Origin: Sarcomyxa edulis
Lineage: Eukaryota > Basidiomycota > Agaricomycetes > Agaricales > Mycenaceae
DNA length: 64,000 bases
Assembly (NCBI GenBank): GCA_009761415.1
Contig: QUOL01000014.1
Coordinates: 620,001-684,000 of the forward strand
Direction of reading: 5' to 3'
The notes under the pieces: generated by a model
What the model was told of the DNA's origin: nothing
The model's input: the letters and a program-made list of their open reading frames with translations, nothing else
Database searches by the model: none
Translations under genes and position numbers: made by a program
Shown here: positions 1 to 11,590 of the stretch, piece after piece
Numbering within the stretch: the first letter of the stretch is position 1
How the letters are laid out: each line of letters opens with the position of its first letter

Positions 1-614
1 GCCAAGCCTATTACGGGTGCAGCAACGAGAGTCGCAACACTTGCGCCAACACCACAGGCTGTTGCAAACATATAAGGATGTTCCTTTCGAAAGCCTACAA
101 TTATGATGCATGTGAGTATCCCGGTACGACGGTAACACAAAAATGAACGCAGATCACTCACTCCTCTCCTCCTCTCCTCCTTCCTCTCCTCCTTCCTCTC
201 CTCCTCTCCCATCCTGTTCCTTCTCGTCTACTTTCTCTTCCAACAGATCCCTCTTTTGCCTGCTCGACTCTCCTGAAAACAAATATATCTTTAGCGAGCA
301 ATTCTATAGATGTATGATTGATACCGACTATAAGTCTGGATCACAAACACTTTGAAACTTTTCCAATCCCAAAACCCTGTCACAAGCTGTTGTTTCTGTT
401 CTTGTACCTTGGCCTTCAAGCCTCCTTGAAGGAAATGTGTACCGGCATCTGACCACTGTGTTTTTGGGATCTGAAGTGCCGAGCAGAGTCGTTCGATGAT
501 CTCAAACCATGCATACAAATTCCCATCCGGGAGACCCGAGAAAGTGCAATCCGTAATGCTGGCCATGGTTTTTAATTTATCACTGAGAGTTTCAGGTGAT
601 AACAAGACGACCAT
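1..614 (-). CDS. ISG12/IFI6-like protein, copy A (partial, runs off left edge)
   Basis: The 5' exon reads down from about 614 and encodes a segment with GLPDGNLYAW, then FLQGGLKAKVQEQ and DWKSFKVF. These line up with the 5' exon of the intact copy at 1379-2260. A second exon (about 150 down to 1) reads GILTCIIIVGFRKEHPYM followed by a small-residue-rich hydrophobic stretch, matching EILTWSTFVGLLERHPYM of copy B. The rest of the Gly/Ala-rich hydrophobic domain lies outside the window. The intron contains a CT-rich microsatellite (about 160-210 on +). The start is uncertain: ATG at 614 or 566 are candidates, and the hydrophobic codons upstream of 614 have no ATG in frame. The function of these proteins in fungi is not known; animal relatives are small membrane proteins. 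Confidence in kinship to copy B is good; exon ends are approximate. Confidence 0.6.
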
Positions 615-986
615 GATAAACGATTGGAAGAAAAGGCGTGCAATGCAGAGGGTAAAAAGAGACAGAGAGATTGTATGAGGACTCACGCACAGCAGTGAGC
701 TTAAGAACAAGAAAACATGCTTCGCGCACGTTGCTACTCTCCGGTGCTATAAACAAACATCAAGGTTTCAAGACGGAAAACCACTGTGCTCGAAGACAAG
801 ACGGCTTCTCGAGTCATTCTTCTAAGATTAGAAAGAACAGCTCCGCGGATGCCGAAAGGCAGGGTACATGAGGGTCGTGCACTGCTCTTCGAAAAAGCTG
901 TACAAAAAAGACTAAGTGTTCAGGAATCATTAATGCAGATTGCAGAACAAATATAAGCACCCTCACCAGAATGTCGCCGTTCAATA

Positions 987-1110
987 TTATATCTTCGATT
1001 TGACGATCATTGCATTCACATAGACACCGATTGCTGATGCACCAACGGCTAGAACTAGAGGAGAGACAACGACGGAAGAAGGTAGCGAGTCGGAAGCTAA
1101 ACGTCTCGAA
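987..1110 (-). pseudogene. Relic of an ISG12/IFI6-like C-terminus
   Basis: On the minus strand this stretch reads SSVVVSPLVLAVGASAIGVYVNA and then a stop. It resembles the C-terminal part of copy B (GVVASTPFLAAGASAVGVGVGK). No matching 5' exons or HPYM segment can be found between it and the end of copy B at 1379. It looks like a leftover of a third tandem copy. An unrecognised, rearranged short gene is the alternative. Confidence 0.45.
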
Positions 1111-1378
1111 CTCCCAAAGTCAAGATCGTCACATGTGCACATCGTCAAATACACGGGTAGTTCTGTCTGATATTCTAGCAGAAAAACATGACAAAACATG
1201 AATTCTAAGAATACTGGACGTACGCGTTCAGTTTATCGGACATGGAGACATGGGTGTGAGACGGCTCTTGAGTTCCTAACTGATTGGATTTTCGACGAAA
1301 TTAGATGTCCCTCAAGTAAAATTTATCAGTGTATCATTGGGAAGTAGGGAGTCTAGTATTTTGCGAGTGCGCAATGCA

Positions 1379-2260
1379 TCAAGGCGTAGGACAATCACAA
1401 TCAGATTGATCAGTGTCAGTCGCTCCTGCGTCCGGATCACGGTCGCTATTCAGTACCTGATTCACCATCTTACCGACACCGACACCGACGGCTGAGGCTC
1501 CCGCTGCCAAAAAGGGTGTAGAAGCAACTACGCCAGAAGCAGCGGCGGATTGAAGTGTGGCGAATATCCCGGAAGTCAGACCACCGTATGCGAAGGACTG
1601 AGCAGCCGCTGCAGCCGAACCTGTGTAACCGTCACTGTCAGATCTTTAGGCTAGTCCGAAAGATGAAAATAGATACCTGCCAAGACTCCACCAGATGTGA
1701 ACCCCACAGCACCTAGGGCGGCTATCCCCACAACCGGAATGAGCACAAAGGAACCAGCCGCTGCTCCAACGCCTGCTACTGTTGCGAGCATGTAAGGATG
1801 CCGCTCAAGCAAGCCTACGAATGTGCTCCATGTCAGTATCTCGAGGCCCTGAGTTGTATCCCTGACACGCACTCTTGTTTGACTGTTCTAAAAGATCGTA
1901 TTCTCAGCGCCCAATACCACTGACAAATGACCAACTTGACCCACCATACGCTCGCGTGATGAACTTCTCGAAAGACTCCCACTCCCACTCCCCAGCGTTC
2001 TCCAGGACCCGTTTTCTCTCCTCTTGTGCTTTCAACTGCATGTCTCCCTGGAGGAGGGATATCGCAGTGTCTGCACATTGCGGGCCTGGGATGTTGGAGT
2101 CTCGACATCCATTACTTAGATCTTGTAGCCATTTGGCCAAGTCGCTACCCGGAAGGCCGTCAAAGGCGCTACTGAATAAGGCGCTTCCAGGCGACGCAGA
2201 CGCAGACGCGACCGCTGATCTGGAAAGGGCGAAAACGATAAGAGGGAGGTGTACAAGCAT
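1379..2260 (-). CDS. ISG12/IFI6-like secreted or membrane protein, copy B
   Basis: Three exons: 2260 to about 1945, 1861-1677 and 1620-1379. The introns are GT-AG and phase-correct (1621-1676; about 1862-1944). The ATG at 2260 starts a signal-peptide-like segment (MLVHLPLIVFALSRSAVASA). A domain of about 80 residues shared with copy A follows (GLPGSDLAKW, LLQGDMQLKAQEE, EWESFEKFITRAY). The C-terminal half is a Gly/Ala-rich hydrophobic block (VAGVGAAAGSF, GFTSGGVLAGSAAAAAQS, GGLTSGIFATLQSAAASG, AAGASAVGVGVG) that follows the pattern of the animal ISG12/IFI6/IFI27 family (Ifi-6-16). The tail is acidic and ends CDCPTP. Metazoan members sit in mitochondrial or nuclear membranes and affect apoptosis and antiviral states. 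The fungal role is unknown, and the signal peptide suggests the secretory route. Confidence 0.7.
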
Positions 2261-2363
2261 TGTACGAGTCAGTACGACTTGTACGCGTACGATAGGTCCC
2301 ACGAAAAGCTCGGCTGCTTTTACGTAAAATCAACCGGTGACAAGAATAGATTGTAGGCAAGAT

Positions 2364-3891
2364 CTATACAACACGCTTGGTTCTCGAGGAAACTTTGCCC
2401 CACCCGTCTCTCCGAGCAGGTTTAATCATGTAGCCTGATTCATGTTTTTCACTCGTGTCGCCACTAGTAGAAGATATAATGAGAAATCGACTCTTGGAAG
2501 AGATGGCACGTTGTGACTGACCGAATTCCTCCATCTGTTGTTTCACACCAGGTTTATTGAACCAGTCTTCGATAATGTATTGTCTCGCAGAAGATTGGGT
2601 AGTAAAGATAGACTCTGCGCTTGTTGGATCGTGTCTCGCCGTGTCCCAGTCGTTCAGGTAGAAGCTACCATCTGTGCTTCGGATGATATTCCACGGACTG
2701 ACATCCCCATGGACGCTCTCAGTGGCCCAAGTCAACCCGTGAAGGGCTGCACAACAACCAAAATTATGAACATCAGCCAGTATAGAAGCTTGAGCTAGAA
2801 TATGGAATGACCTTTGGTAGATTCCGCTAGGCCTGTGAATATCTCCTTGATACTCGTCAGCTCATGTAGTTGTGTCCCAGTGGATATCTTGTTGAGACCA
2901 AGGATGATCGGCGTGATCGTCTGCGTCTTCGCTTCCCACTTGGGAGCGAAGTTTGGATCGTCACAACCGCGTTCGGCATCAGACATGTGTGCGAACCGCC
3001 ATAGGAACTCCACCAAATACTTTGAATCTTCTCGATAGTTGAACCTCTCCGTTACCAAAACCCCACCGATGTCCCATCGCAGGAACCGGATCCAAGGATC
3101 GCCCAGGAATACACAGAATGTAAATGGACGATGATGACTGAGGGATAGTTCTTTGAGGTAGGTCAACAGTTTCTTCCGACACGCCGCTGGTGCCTCTCCA
3201 GGTGCCTCGAAATCGGATTCAGGATCAGACGCGAATGGTTCAGCAGAATCATCCTTTTTGAACAACAGTTCGAGTTCGATGCCATCGAACTGAGTGGAAT
3301 TCTTGGACATGTTTACATTCCGCTTGTACACGACGAGATCGGATATAAGTTTGATCGAATTTCTTCGATAGGGTGTGTTGGATCTGTCGACCAGTCTCAG
3401 CCCAGGGAGCAGAGACGGCCGTCCAGTATCTTCGTCCTTCTCCACAAGCTGGACCTAGATAGAATATTAGAGAGAGAGAGAAGGTGACGACGAGTCACAC
3501 GCACGAAAGGTTTATACATGTCTCTCTTGCTCGGCACGTTTGCGGGAATTGCATTGAAGTGATCTTTGGAAACAGAGGGGCATGGCGAGGGAGCTGGTGG
3601 TAGGAAGTGGGAGAAAAACTCGTCGAGGGGATAGGGACCCAGCCAGCCAGTATCGAGAATAGGCTTATAAGGAACCACCTCAGGTACAGGAATATTGTCT
3701 ACAGGCTGCGGAGTGTTGTTTTCGACGTTGCTATCTTCATTTTCGGTGTCATCTGTATCTTTGTCGATGCTGTTGTCATCGTCAGAGTCGTTGTCGTCGT
3801 AGACGTCCGAGTCGTGGTCAGCGCCGTCGTTATCATCGTCCACGTCCATCTCTGTCTGTGGATTGCTCTCGTGGATTTCGTCCACTGGCAT
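2364..3891 (-). CDS. FunK1-type protein kinase-like protein A
   Basis: Three exons, with introns at about 3455-3504 and 2747-2810. The N-terminus is very acidic (Asp/Glu/Asn runs, about 60 residues). A FunK1-like region follows, with HFNAIPANVPSKRDMYKPF, RPFTFCVFLGDPWIRFLRWD, LVTERFNYREDSKYLVEFLWRFAHMS. The catalytic loop reads HGDVSPWNI (HGD in place of the kinase HRD) and the metal-binding motif reads DWD (in place of DFG). FunK1 is a protein-kinase-like family greatly expanded in Agaricomycetes; substrates are unknown. At about 465 residues it is shorter than many FunK1 proteins, and little recognisable C-lobe follows DWD. Its intron positions match those of copy B at 13706-14795. Start chosen at ATG 3891; upstream codons are also open. 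Confidence 0.75.
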
Positions 3892-4169
3892 TTTCAAGAA
3901 CGTATGTGGTATATTCGCGCAGATGACTGGCAACAAAGAAGATCGCGATGGACGTCGACTCGAGAATTTCTTGAGAGTTCATGATGAAGAGCGCCATATA
4001 TATACGCGTTATTTGAGGATTATTTGCCAAAGCCTTGCTATTTCAATTTTTGAGGACTGCCACCAAGTCTTATGGGAGTCTATGGGCGCTATCTTATCTA
4101 TACTCAATCGCGAAGATCCAGGCGAGGAGACCTCGAGTCGAGTCTGTGCGTTTTATACATCTCCCACAG

Positions 4170-6335
4170 ATGCCTTTTGATCAGAAAACGCTAGCCATGT
4201 ACCGTGGCAGATGGTTTCCTCCACCGTTGACTCTGTTCGGTCGTTCTCTTCTTCTCCTGGTATCCGAGATATCTGCGAACATGATATGCTGGATCGTAAC
4301 TGGGGTCCTCTTTGGTCGAAACCGTGATACACAACCAATTCTCAGTCTGGCGCTTCTTGCTTGGGTTCGTGACCTGTCTCCTCCTAGCAATGCATGGATC
4401 TGAATCTCCATAAATAGACTCTAGGTCTACGCCATGGTAAGCACGTTCTCCCAAAACATTGGATACATGTTCGAATTTGTGGCCGTAGCCCTAGATGCAG
4501 ACCATATAAGGTCTTGAACGATCATTCATGCACGTAAGTTCACTACCAGTATCTTCACGTCCTTCAAAATCTCATATCCCTCTAGTCTGAATCTAGCATC
4601 TGACTATTCTCTTCCTTTTTGCTATGAAGCGCGATAGACAACGCGACACGAGGCCTGATCGGCATGGGACAGCTGCCAGTGACCTGCGGACTGTTTTTCT
4701 CGCTAGGCCATAGTACCATCGTCATTGTAGTGGTACGTCACTGCATCTCAACACCAAAACCCATTCATACGAAGGGCTTCGTTATACTACAGAATGTAGC
4801 CATTGCTATATCTACTGACGTATATAACAGAATCGACGGTGTTGGCACCATCGGAGGGATCGTTGGTACGAGGCGCTATCATTCCATGCCTCTACAGAAA
4901 GTTGACTTACTTCAATGGGAACAGGATCTGCCGTGAGCGGCTCCTTTCTCTTCATTGTAGGCTTGGCCAACTCTATTATCTTGTGGAGAATAATCAAGCA
5001 ACGCCGTCACGTAAGCCCACCCTCTTTTCTATGTGAACAACCCCATAAAAGTTGTCATCCTCAGGACAAGAATCGAAGACAACAACAACTCGCTAACGGG
5101 GTGCCTTCAACTGAACTTGACGAAGCCCCAGTCCGTGGTCATCACAACCAGATGCTTATGATGCGAATTCTTGGACCCATCATCACCTTTGTCGACCGTC
5201 CATGGAAGGTGAGCGCAGTTTGTATCTACTTCTTGAACCTACATCATCCCCGCCCACGTTTCATAGATGTATCCAGTCGGAGTTCTCTTTGGGTTCGGTC
5301 AGTAACATAACAGTCTGTGTGGACGCCTCTTACTTGAGCCATTCTAGGGTTCGACACGGCGTCTTCTATCGCCCTTCTCGCTGTGTCTGCAATCGCCAAA
5401 AAAGGCTCAGACGGAAAATCCATACCTTCTCGGGATATCGTCATTCTCCCGGTGATCGTCTCTTCCCAGTTGACAACTCGCGGCGACAGAAAACTAAACG
5501 ACCCGTTAAACAGCTTCTTTTCACCGCAGGAATGACGTTAATAGACTCTTGTGACTCAATACTAATGCTCTACTCCTATTCCGGGTTCCCCGAGCATTCC
5601 TGGGCGATATTCCAACCGTCAAAGTCGACTCCACCGGGAGATATGAATGACCTCGAGGATCCTGATCTCCTGCCACAGAAGCAGGACTTCACCGTAGAGG
5701 TCCAATCACCAGGACGAGAGTCACTCGACAGGGCCCCTTCTCCGAGGTCTGATGGCATATCAAATGTACCTCGTCTCTCGCGCGATAGTCGCCATATACC
5801 GTCCGAGACTTCGGCTCCAGATATACCCCATCCGGTGAGCGATGAGAAGCTCAACGAGATCTCCGCGGAAGATGAAGCTACCGTACTGCGCGATCAGAGA
5901 GTCAAGATGAATATGATGTCGGGCTTATCAATCATCTTGACACTGATGAGCATCTTGGTAGCGTTTAGGTATACTCCGAGGTCATCTCCTCGACTACAGA
6001 CTCGCTCATGTAGTATCCTCACGCAGTATATCTCTGATTACAATCATGGGATTGATTGGAGATAACTGTCGGAAATGTCAAGAAGCCGCTAATGCGCCAG
6101 GCGGAGGAGGTCTTGCCGGGAGTTGGTGGAGAGGTTGGGCTAAGGTGGATATCATCTCATCTATGCATGGTTTTTCGATTCACTCACCTCCCAAAAGGCA
6201 AACGACAATTCTGGATATATTGGAGCCGCTATTGTTGGGGTATTCGTGACTGTAGTTGGCAGTTGGTACGGTAGTCGGTGGGTTGTTCAGAAGTGGCGAT
6301 ACCGGAGGGAGAAACAAGATCAAGGAGCACATTGA
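4170..6335 (+). CDS. NiCoT-family nickel/cobalt transporter
   Basis: High-affinity Ni/Co permease with about 12 exons and roughly 480 residues. The family signature is rebuilt across two tiny exons, 4418-4436 and 4489-4510, which together give TLGLRHALDADHI, the metal-selectivity motif of membrane helix II. Next come SAIDNATRGL, FFSLGHSTIVIVV, NVAIAIS, VGTIGGIVGSAVSGSFLFIVGLANS (helix III-IV region), LFGFGFDTASSIALLA and LLFTAGMTLIDSCDSILMLY, all typical of NiCoTs. A long hydrophilic loop (5600-5920) precedes the last helices, and the protein ends at 6333-6335. It should move nickel or cobalt across the plasma membrane, for example for urease. Start at ATG 4170, or possibly 4197. It is divergent from the FunK1-A gene, with about 280 bp between the start codons. 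Confidence 0.9.
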
Positions 6336-6554
6336 TGTAACATGGGCATTTACTGGGTGCAGTTTGTAGTCTAAGCATGTATGTACAGTTATACCAGCAA
6401 TGCAGATAAGCGCTTGAAAGCACCAAGTAGAGCCGCGATGATCGATGGTTAAGCGCTCGTTTACGTGACTTATACACCTTCGTTTACCGCGTTTAACCGC
6501 GTTTCACGACTTGAATTCAAACGTCGACTATCTCGACGACGACGACGACCAACT

Positions 6555-8267
6555 ATGTCAGTTACATCCGAGTCAAACGTATCTCACATATCCGCACCAC
6601 CGCCCAATCCAGCCCAATCTCGCATCCTTACCGTGGCTCCATCTATAGAACATGCTCTCGTCTTCATAAATTGTACGAATTCTAGCTGTCTTTCTGGTGT
6701 TGAAACATTCTGAGAGAGATCAATAGCCATTCATTCAATCGGTGCATCCCCGCATAACCTCTTAGAACCATCAGAGTCAGAGGGTTCGTCGTCCAATGCG
6801 CAGTCAAGAACTATACCCTGGACCATCTCCAATAAATACTATTCCGCCGACGTACACTTCCAAGTGCACGACATCAAAGATGTTGTCCCACCACACGCCG
6901 AAAGCGTACCAGCAGTCATATTCGTCTGGTCTCATGGAGAGGTGTGCATTTTCTACCACACTCCTGTGTTTGCACGTCGTGACAGAGGCAGTGAATTATT
7001 TTGCGGTTTGCTCTCTATCATCACAGCCCTACAGACATCATATACAACGACTTGCGGATAACTTGACATCGTACGAACCAGAGGTCTCATTAGCTGTGAG
7101 GATACGGCGCTCGACTCCAAACCCGGATGTCCATCCTGGTGACGAGGAACAGGAAGACGATAGCGAGATTGACGAGTTCCTATCATCTCATGGGTTCGAA
7201 TTTATCGATGCTCTGGAGGGTACCATTACGCCCGGGGTCCCTTTATCTCATGGTGCGGATGAAGGAGGTTACTCGGAAGGTACGTACAACCAAAGGGTAT
7301 ACTTCACGTCCATTATCCTAACATGTAAGTGTTTCCAGGCATTCCGGGTCTTCCTCGCGTTATAGACGCTCTCAGCACCATCATGTGGCCCTCCATGCAA
7401 GCTCTTGTCCGTAAATCCAAGTCCGGTGTGCGAGAACGCGAACTATTCGATTGGGCGCGGACACAGAGTCTCCATTCTGCGATTGAGGAATCTGATGTGA
7501 TCATACAGGGCGATGCACGCAACCATAAGATGCAAAGGGAACTTAAGGAATTGACGCTCTGGTTGGAAGGGACAGGCTCAGGGGAGCACGAACTGAAGCA
7601 AGATCCTTGGAAAACTGCTGCTTCTCGTCCAGGTGCTTGCACATCTCCAACGGAGATCAAAGACGTAGACAAAGATACTGCGGAGGCAGAGAAGGCAGAA
7701 GAGTCCCTGGGCTTCGAGGATGACTTCACAGTCTTCGTATCTGCACCTCCCCTGGATAGTCAACAGGATAAATCACTTGACAATGATGGTGATCATTCTT
7801 TCGAAGCCGGCGTCCATGATGATGCGTTGGGTCTACCCGCCGGTTCGTTGTATCACTCCTTGGGATCCGTTTCGGACTTTGGGGACTACCTCGCTGGCGA
7901 TGCTAGCCCTGTGTCCCACCGCTCTGTGGGAGAGGAGGAACCTGACGAGGATTTACCCACCCGGGACGAGATCGAGGCAACTTCTGCGCGTATATTCGGC
8001 GCATCATCACTACCACATACACATATAGCTCCGATACCGCTTCCCTCTGATGATCCTCTCCAACCCGGAACCTCGAGTCCAGACGAAGATTACGACATGG
8101 CTCCATTCGACTTGTCACGCGTCTTGAGCGCTCTCGAAGGGATGAAGGCTGAGATTGCGGGGATGGAGGACGATGGGGAAAGGAGACGAGCAGCGGCGAA
8201 GGTCGCGCTTGGTTTGGTTTACGGGTTAGAACAGGAAGCACACGGCTTAGAGCCTCAAGAAGCATGA
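6555..8267 (+). CDS. Alpha/gamma-adaptin-binding protein p34 (Irc6/AAGAB-like)
   Basis: Four exons beginning MSVTSESNVSH. An N-terminal GTPase-like fold is suggested by RILTVAPSIEHALVFIN, then AESVPAVIFVW. Joined across an intron (from about 6942, acceptor near 7026) this continues EPYRHHIQRLADNL and YEPEVSLAVRI. The family hallmark IDEFLSSHGFEFIDA follows, then GIPGLPRVIDALSTIMWPSMQ. The C-terminal part has FEDDFTVFVSAP, also typical of the family, and a helical end. Human AAGAB and yeast Irc6 are cytosolic chaperones that help assemble the clathrin adaptors AP-1 and AP-2, so a role in membrane traffic is expected. The stop at 8265-8267 is clear. The first intron (about 6675-6727) is the least certain join. 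Confidence 0.88.
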
Positions 8268-9090
8268 CATCGCTGATAGCGGTCACTTTGGCAGGCTTGT
8301 CTCGACGATTTCGATACCTACGGTGGATCTATTGATATTTCTCTCTTTCTCTCTCTCTCTCACACGAATTCGAAACTTACTACCACATGCATAATTAGAA
8401 TGCACAGTAATCAATTCTCCTCGGTGCCTATTTCTGCTCGTCGACAGTCCAGCGAGAGAGCTTAACATTAAATTCATTCAAAATCCTGTTCTGTTCCCTC
8501 AAGCAACGGGTGTGCATGACCTGTTGTAACCGGCACTTTCACTCGCACATTGACGACGACGTGCTGCAGCGTGCAACCAAGGTCAGGCACGTCCAAGGTA
8601 CGACAAAATCAATTTATAATATGATCCGGGTTTGGCGCCGCTTAGCACGCGACAAGTTCTCTGCGTCTCCGTTCGACGATCCCAACCTTCCAAAGGTGTC
8701 TATGATACATCTTCAAATGATTGGAAGAAGTTCTCCTCGACGCCTACCCTAACTCAAAGTTTGGTGCATTCCGCTGTAGTGCTTGGTCGTCTATCCGGAC
8801 TTACAGGTCGGCGTCTGTAGGATTAATATCGGACTACAACGCGTTGATGATATTCGCAACGAAGATCCTCGAAATAACGCAGATTATTACTCGCTCTCAG
8901 GCCGGGGCCGATTATAGAAACCAAGGAAACCCTGATTTCTTTGCAAGATGTTCTTCCTGTTCTGTTCATTGCTCATGAGGATGGCAACCACCAGCCCGGT
9001 GGTTTTTATCCAACTCGTTCCTAGCAACCATGGAATAATAGAAGGTCATTAGAGAATATTGGAAACGCCTCGGCCAGGCATGCGAAATGG
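8268..9090. other. Intergenic, no gene seen
   Basis: About 820 bp with only short disconnected open frames and a small CT microsatellite near 8340-8363. No convincing gene, tRNA or mobile element was found. Confidence 0.5.
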
Positions 9091-9097
9091 TATAAAA
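9091..9097 (+). promoter_or_regulatory. TATA box upstream of the secreted-protein gene
   Basis: A perfect TATAAAA about 265 bp before the ATG at 9356. The distance is explained by a likely 5' UTR containing an intron (donor GTGAGT at 9197, acceptor CTTTAG ending 9260). This layout suggests a strongly expressed gene. It is inferred from sequence only. Confidence 0.5.
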
Positions 9098-9196
9098 GGT
9101 ATACTGGGTCTGTTTCGTGTTTTCCTCAGTTTCCACATTTTGTGTTTGCCAGCCAAGACAGGTTCTTGTTCCCCCTTTCAAGCTTCAAGTTCTTCG

Positions 9197-9260
9197 GTGA
9201 GTGTCGGGCTTTTTCCTACCAGTTGACCTGTTTCCTGACTATGATGTGCTTCCTCTTTAG
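9197..9260 (+). other. Probable 5' UTR intron
   Basis: A 64-nt stretch with consensus donor GTGAGT, a pyrimidine-rich 3' part and TTTAG acceptor. It lies between the TATA box and the ATG of the secreted-protein gene. No coding sequence surrounds it, so if real it is an untranslated-leader intron. Confidence 0.45.
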
Positions 9261-9355
9261 GTCGCAGGCGGATTTCATTCTTTCATACTACATCACCTTC
9301 TTTCACCTCGATACAACAACACTAACCCTTTCCGACGAAATCTAAATTTATCGCC

Positions 9356-10887
9356 ATGCTCTCGTACAAAACTGTGTTCCTGGCTCTTGCCACCATTTCT
9401 ATGGTCTCTGCCTTGCCAATTCGGCGTGAGGTACCCCAAGGTGAGACTCCATCTCTGCTCTGCTCTAATTCTAATACTGACGTCTTACGCCTGTATCATA
9501 GAACACTCGCACGAGCCGTTCTTGACATCGGTCCGCACGAGCCTGAACTTGAACAACCCCGATCAAATTCAGGATCCAGTGTTCGGTCTTCTTGGAAATG
9601 CTGCAGCTAGTGAGGATATAACACCCTACTCTGTCGTAGGACGAACTCTGATACTGACTTGCTTCATCTCAAGTCGCTGGTGCCGGCAAAATTACCGTAA
9701 GCAGAATTTCAATGTTTTATTCTCTCCAGCTTTTTGACGCGATGCTTGTACCACAGGATGCGACCTGCTTGCAGCAAGCAACTGCCGACCAGGCCTTCAC
9801 CAACGCTAAGGCTGCGGGTGATGTCCAAGGTCAAGTTGATGCTTTGATCTACCGTGCCCTTGAGAGGAACTCTGGGAGCGTTGGTGCCACGACGGATGCC
9901 TGCACAAGCATCAAAGCCGTGAACCCTGAAATTGCTGCCATTCAACAACATCAGGTTCGTTGCATCTTCCCACTGGTATCCCATCACATACTGACCTCGT
10001 TTCAGGATCCTGCCTCTACGAACGCTGCTGCTGTCAACAAAGCCATCGTTCTGGAACTAGCCAAGCAGATCGCTGCAGTTGGAGGAGACCCTCAAGATGC
10101 TCTCAAGAGTGGAACTTTCGCTCCAGGGACCATCGGTGACCCAACCGCCAAGGGCAACACTTGTGACGACGCCAACGACGCCAACGGCTGCATCTTCACA
10201 GACAACCTCTTGGTCGAGGATGCTACCGCAGCTGAGATTGATGCAGCCGTCAGTGGTGTCGCCGCTGCCTCCGGGTACGTTCTCTCTCTTATCGTTCGTA
10301 TTTTGTGTTATTAATCTACTTTATACTTTCAGTGCCACTGCTACTGCAGCCGCGGACAACTCCGCTGCGACTTGCGATCCTCGTGCGTCTTTTCGTGGAT
10401 AATGTCTATTACTCTAATCTTACACCTCGTCATATCAGCTACTACCGTCACGGTCACTGCAGCATCTGCCGCAACTGCCACTGCCGCAGCGTAAGACTTA
10501 CATCTTATTATCATCAAAGTAGAGTGCTTATTTTAGATTATCCAGTGCTGTCGCAACAAATGCTGCTGCTACCACTTCAGGTACCAACCTTCAGACATTC
10601 ACCGGGGCCCGTAAGTTTATTTCCCTCATTCGTGTGGCACTCAGCCTCTAAACACACATTCTGTTCGTCTAGTGGGTGGTGCAGCTGCACCCGCAGTGAC
10701 TGCTGGTGGACGCGGCTTCGTTGTCAGCGGCTCCGATGATTTCCTCAACGTTGCCGCAGCCCTCGGTCGCTCTTGCGACATTCAACACAACGCCTGTGCG
10801 AACGTTGCCAACTCCGCTGCAGGAAGGGCATCCGGCCTCACTGTCGGCCAGTGTGACACACAAAACACTGCTTGCCACGCAGCTTAA
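9356..10887 (+). CDS. Secreted Ala/Thr-rich protein with Cys-containing C-terminal cap
   Basis: Begins with a clear signal peptide (MLSYKTVFLALATISMVSALP). About nine exons can be joined in frame by GT-AG introns. The middle part includes ATADQAFTNAKAAGDVQGQV, ALIYRALERNSG, and a Cys/Asp segment GNTCDDANDANGCIFTD. Next is an Ala/Thr-rich, likely O-glycosylated spacer split over several small exons. The C-terminus reads GRGFVVSGSDDFLNVAAAL, then RSCDIQHNACANVANS and VGQCDTQNTACHAA. This C-terminal four-Cys arrangement recurs on many fungal secreted or wall proteins of unknown function. Stop at 10885-10887. No enzyme family is recognised. A wall or extracellular matrix role is inferred from the signal peptide and composition only. 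Confidence 0.75.
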
Positions 10888-11590
10888 GGAGCCTTCCCTT
10901 CATGGGCAGCCAATTCCAGATAAATTTCCATATTTCCCATTTCTTTCGTCGATTCAGTACACGGGCTGTTGCATTGTATCCTTACACACACTTTCTTGTT
11001 ACCCTTTCATCTGCTGTATACCCGTCTCCGAGTCAGCAAATATAACTCGTGGCTAACTCATTGAAATCTCCCGAGTGAAGCGAGCCCTTCTGACTTCAGC
11101 AACTTTCGTCCGTTCGTTTACTGATGTTCTCTGTAATCCCAGAGAGTCAACTGAAGCACTGATAGATGCCAGCTACTCCTTCGGTGCATCATAGGAAACC
11201 GGGAAACGCGTCTTGAACGCGTCTACGGCATCCGCGAACTCGACGATCCCGGGCTCCTTTGCGGACGATTCCAACCTTCCTCGTCATCAAGGACCCCTCC
11301 GCCTCCTACTATCATGGTATCTGTAGCAGATTCTAGCAGGGGCGCTTATTCAAACAGCATTCCTGTCGAAAAATAGCACGGAGCACACATGATAGACGTC
11401 CTTACACGGTATGTCTCGCGGCCAATTTTTCTGCGAAGAAGTTCGGAACATATGTACATCACAATCAGCTCTACAGCTTTACTTGTCCTGATCTCACATC
11501 ACTGACAGCTCCATAGCTTGCAGGACCTGATTTATCAGTGCATATACAAGTTGTACACCATCGACGCGATTGATCTCCCACAGACTTATC
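10888..11590. other. Intergenic, no gene seen
   Basis: About 700 bp between the secreted-protein gene and Cdc37 copy A. It must hold the Cdc37-A promoter. No recognisable motif, repeat or RNA gene was found. Confidence 0.5.

Noticed and set aside
172..212. Short regular repeats resembling an array
   Set aside because: A simple CT-rich microsatellite within an intron; there are no spacers, and CRISPR is not expected in a fungal nuclear genome.
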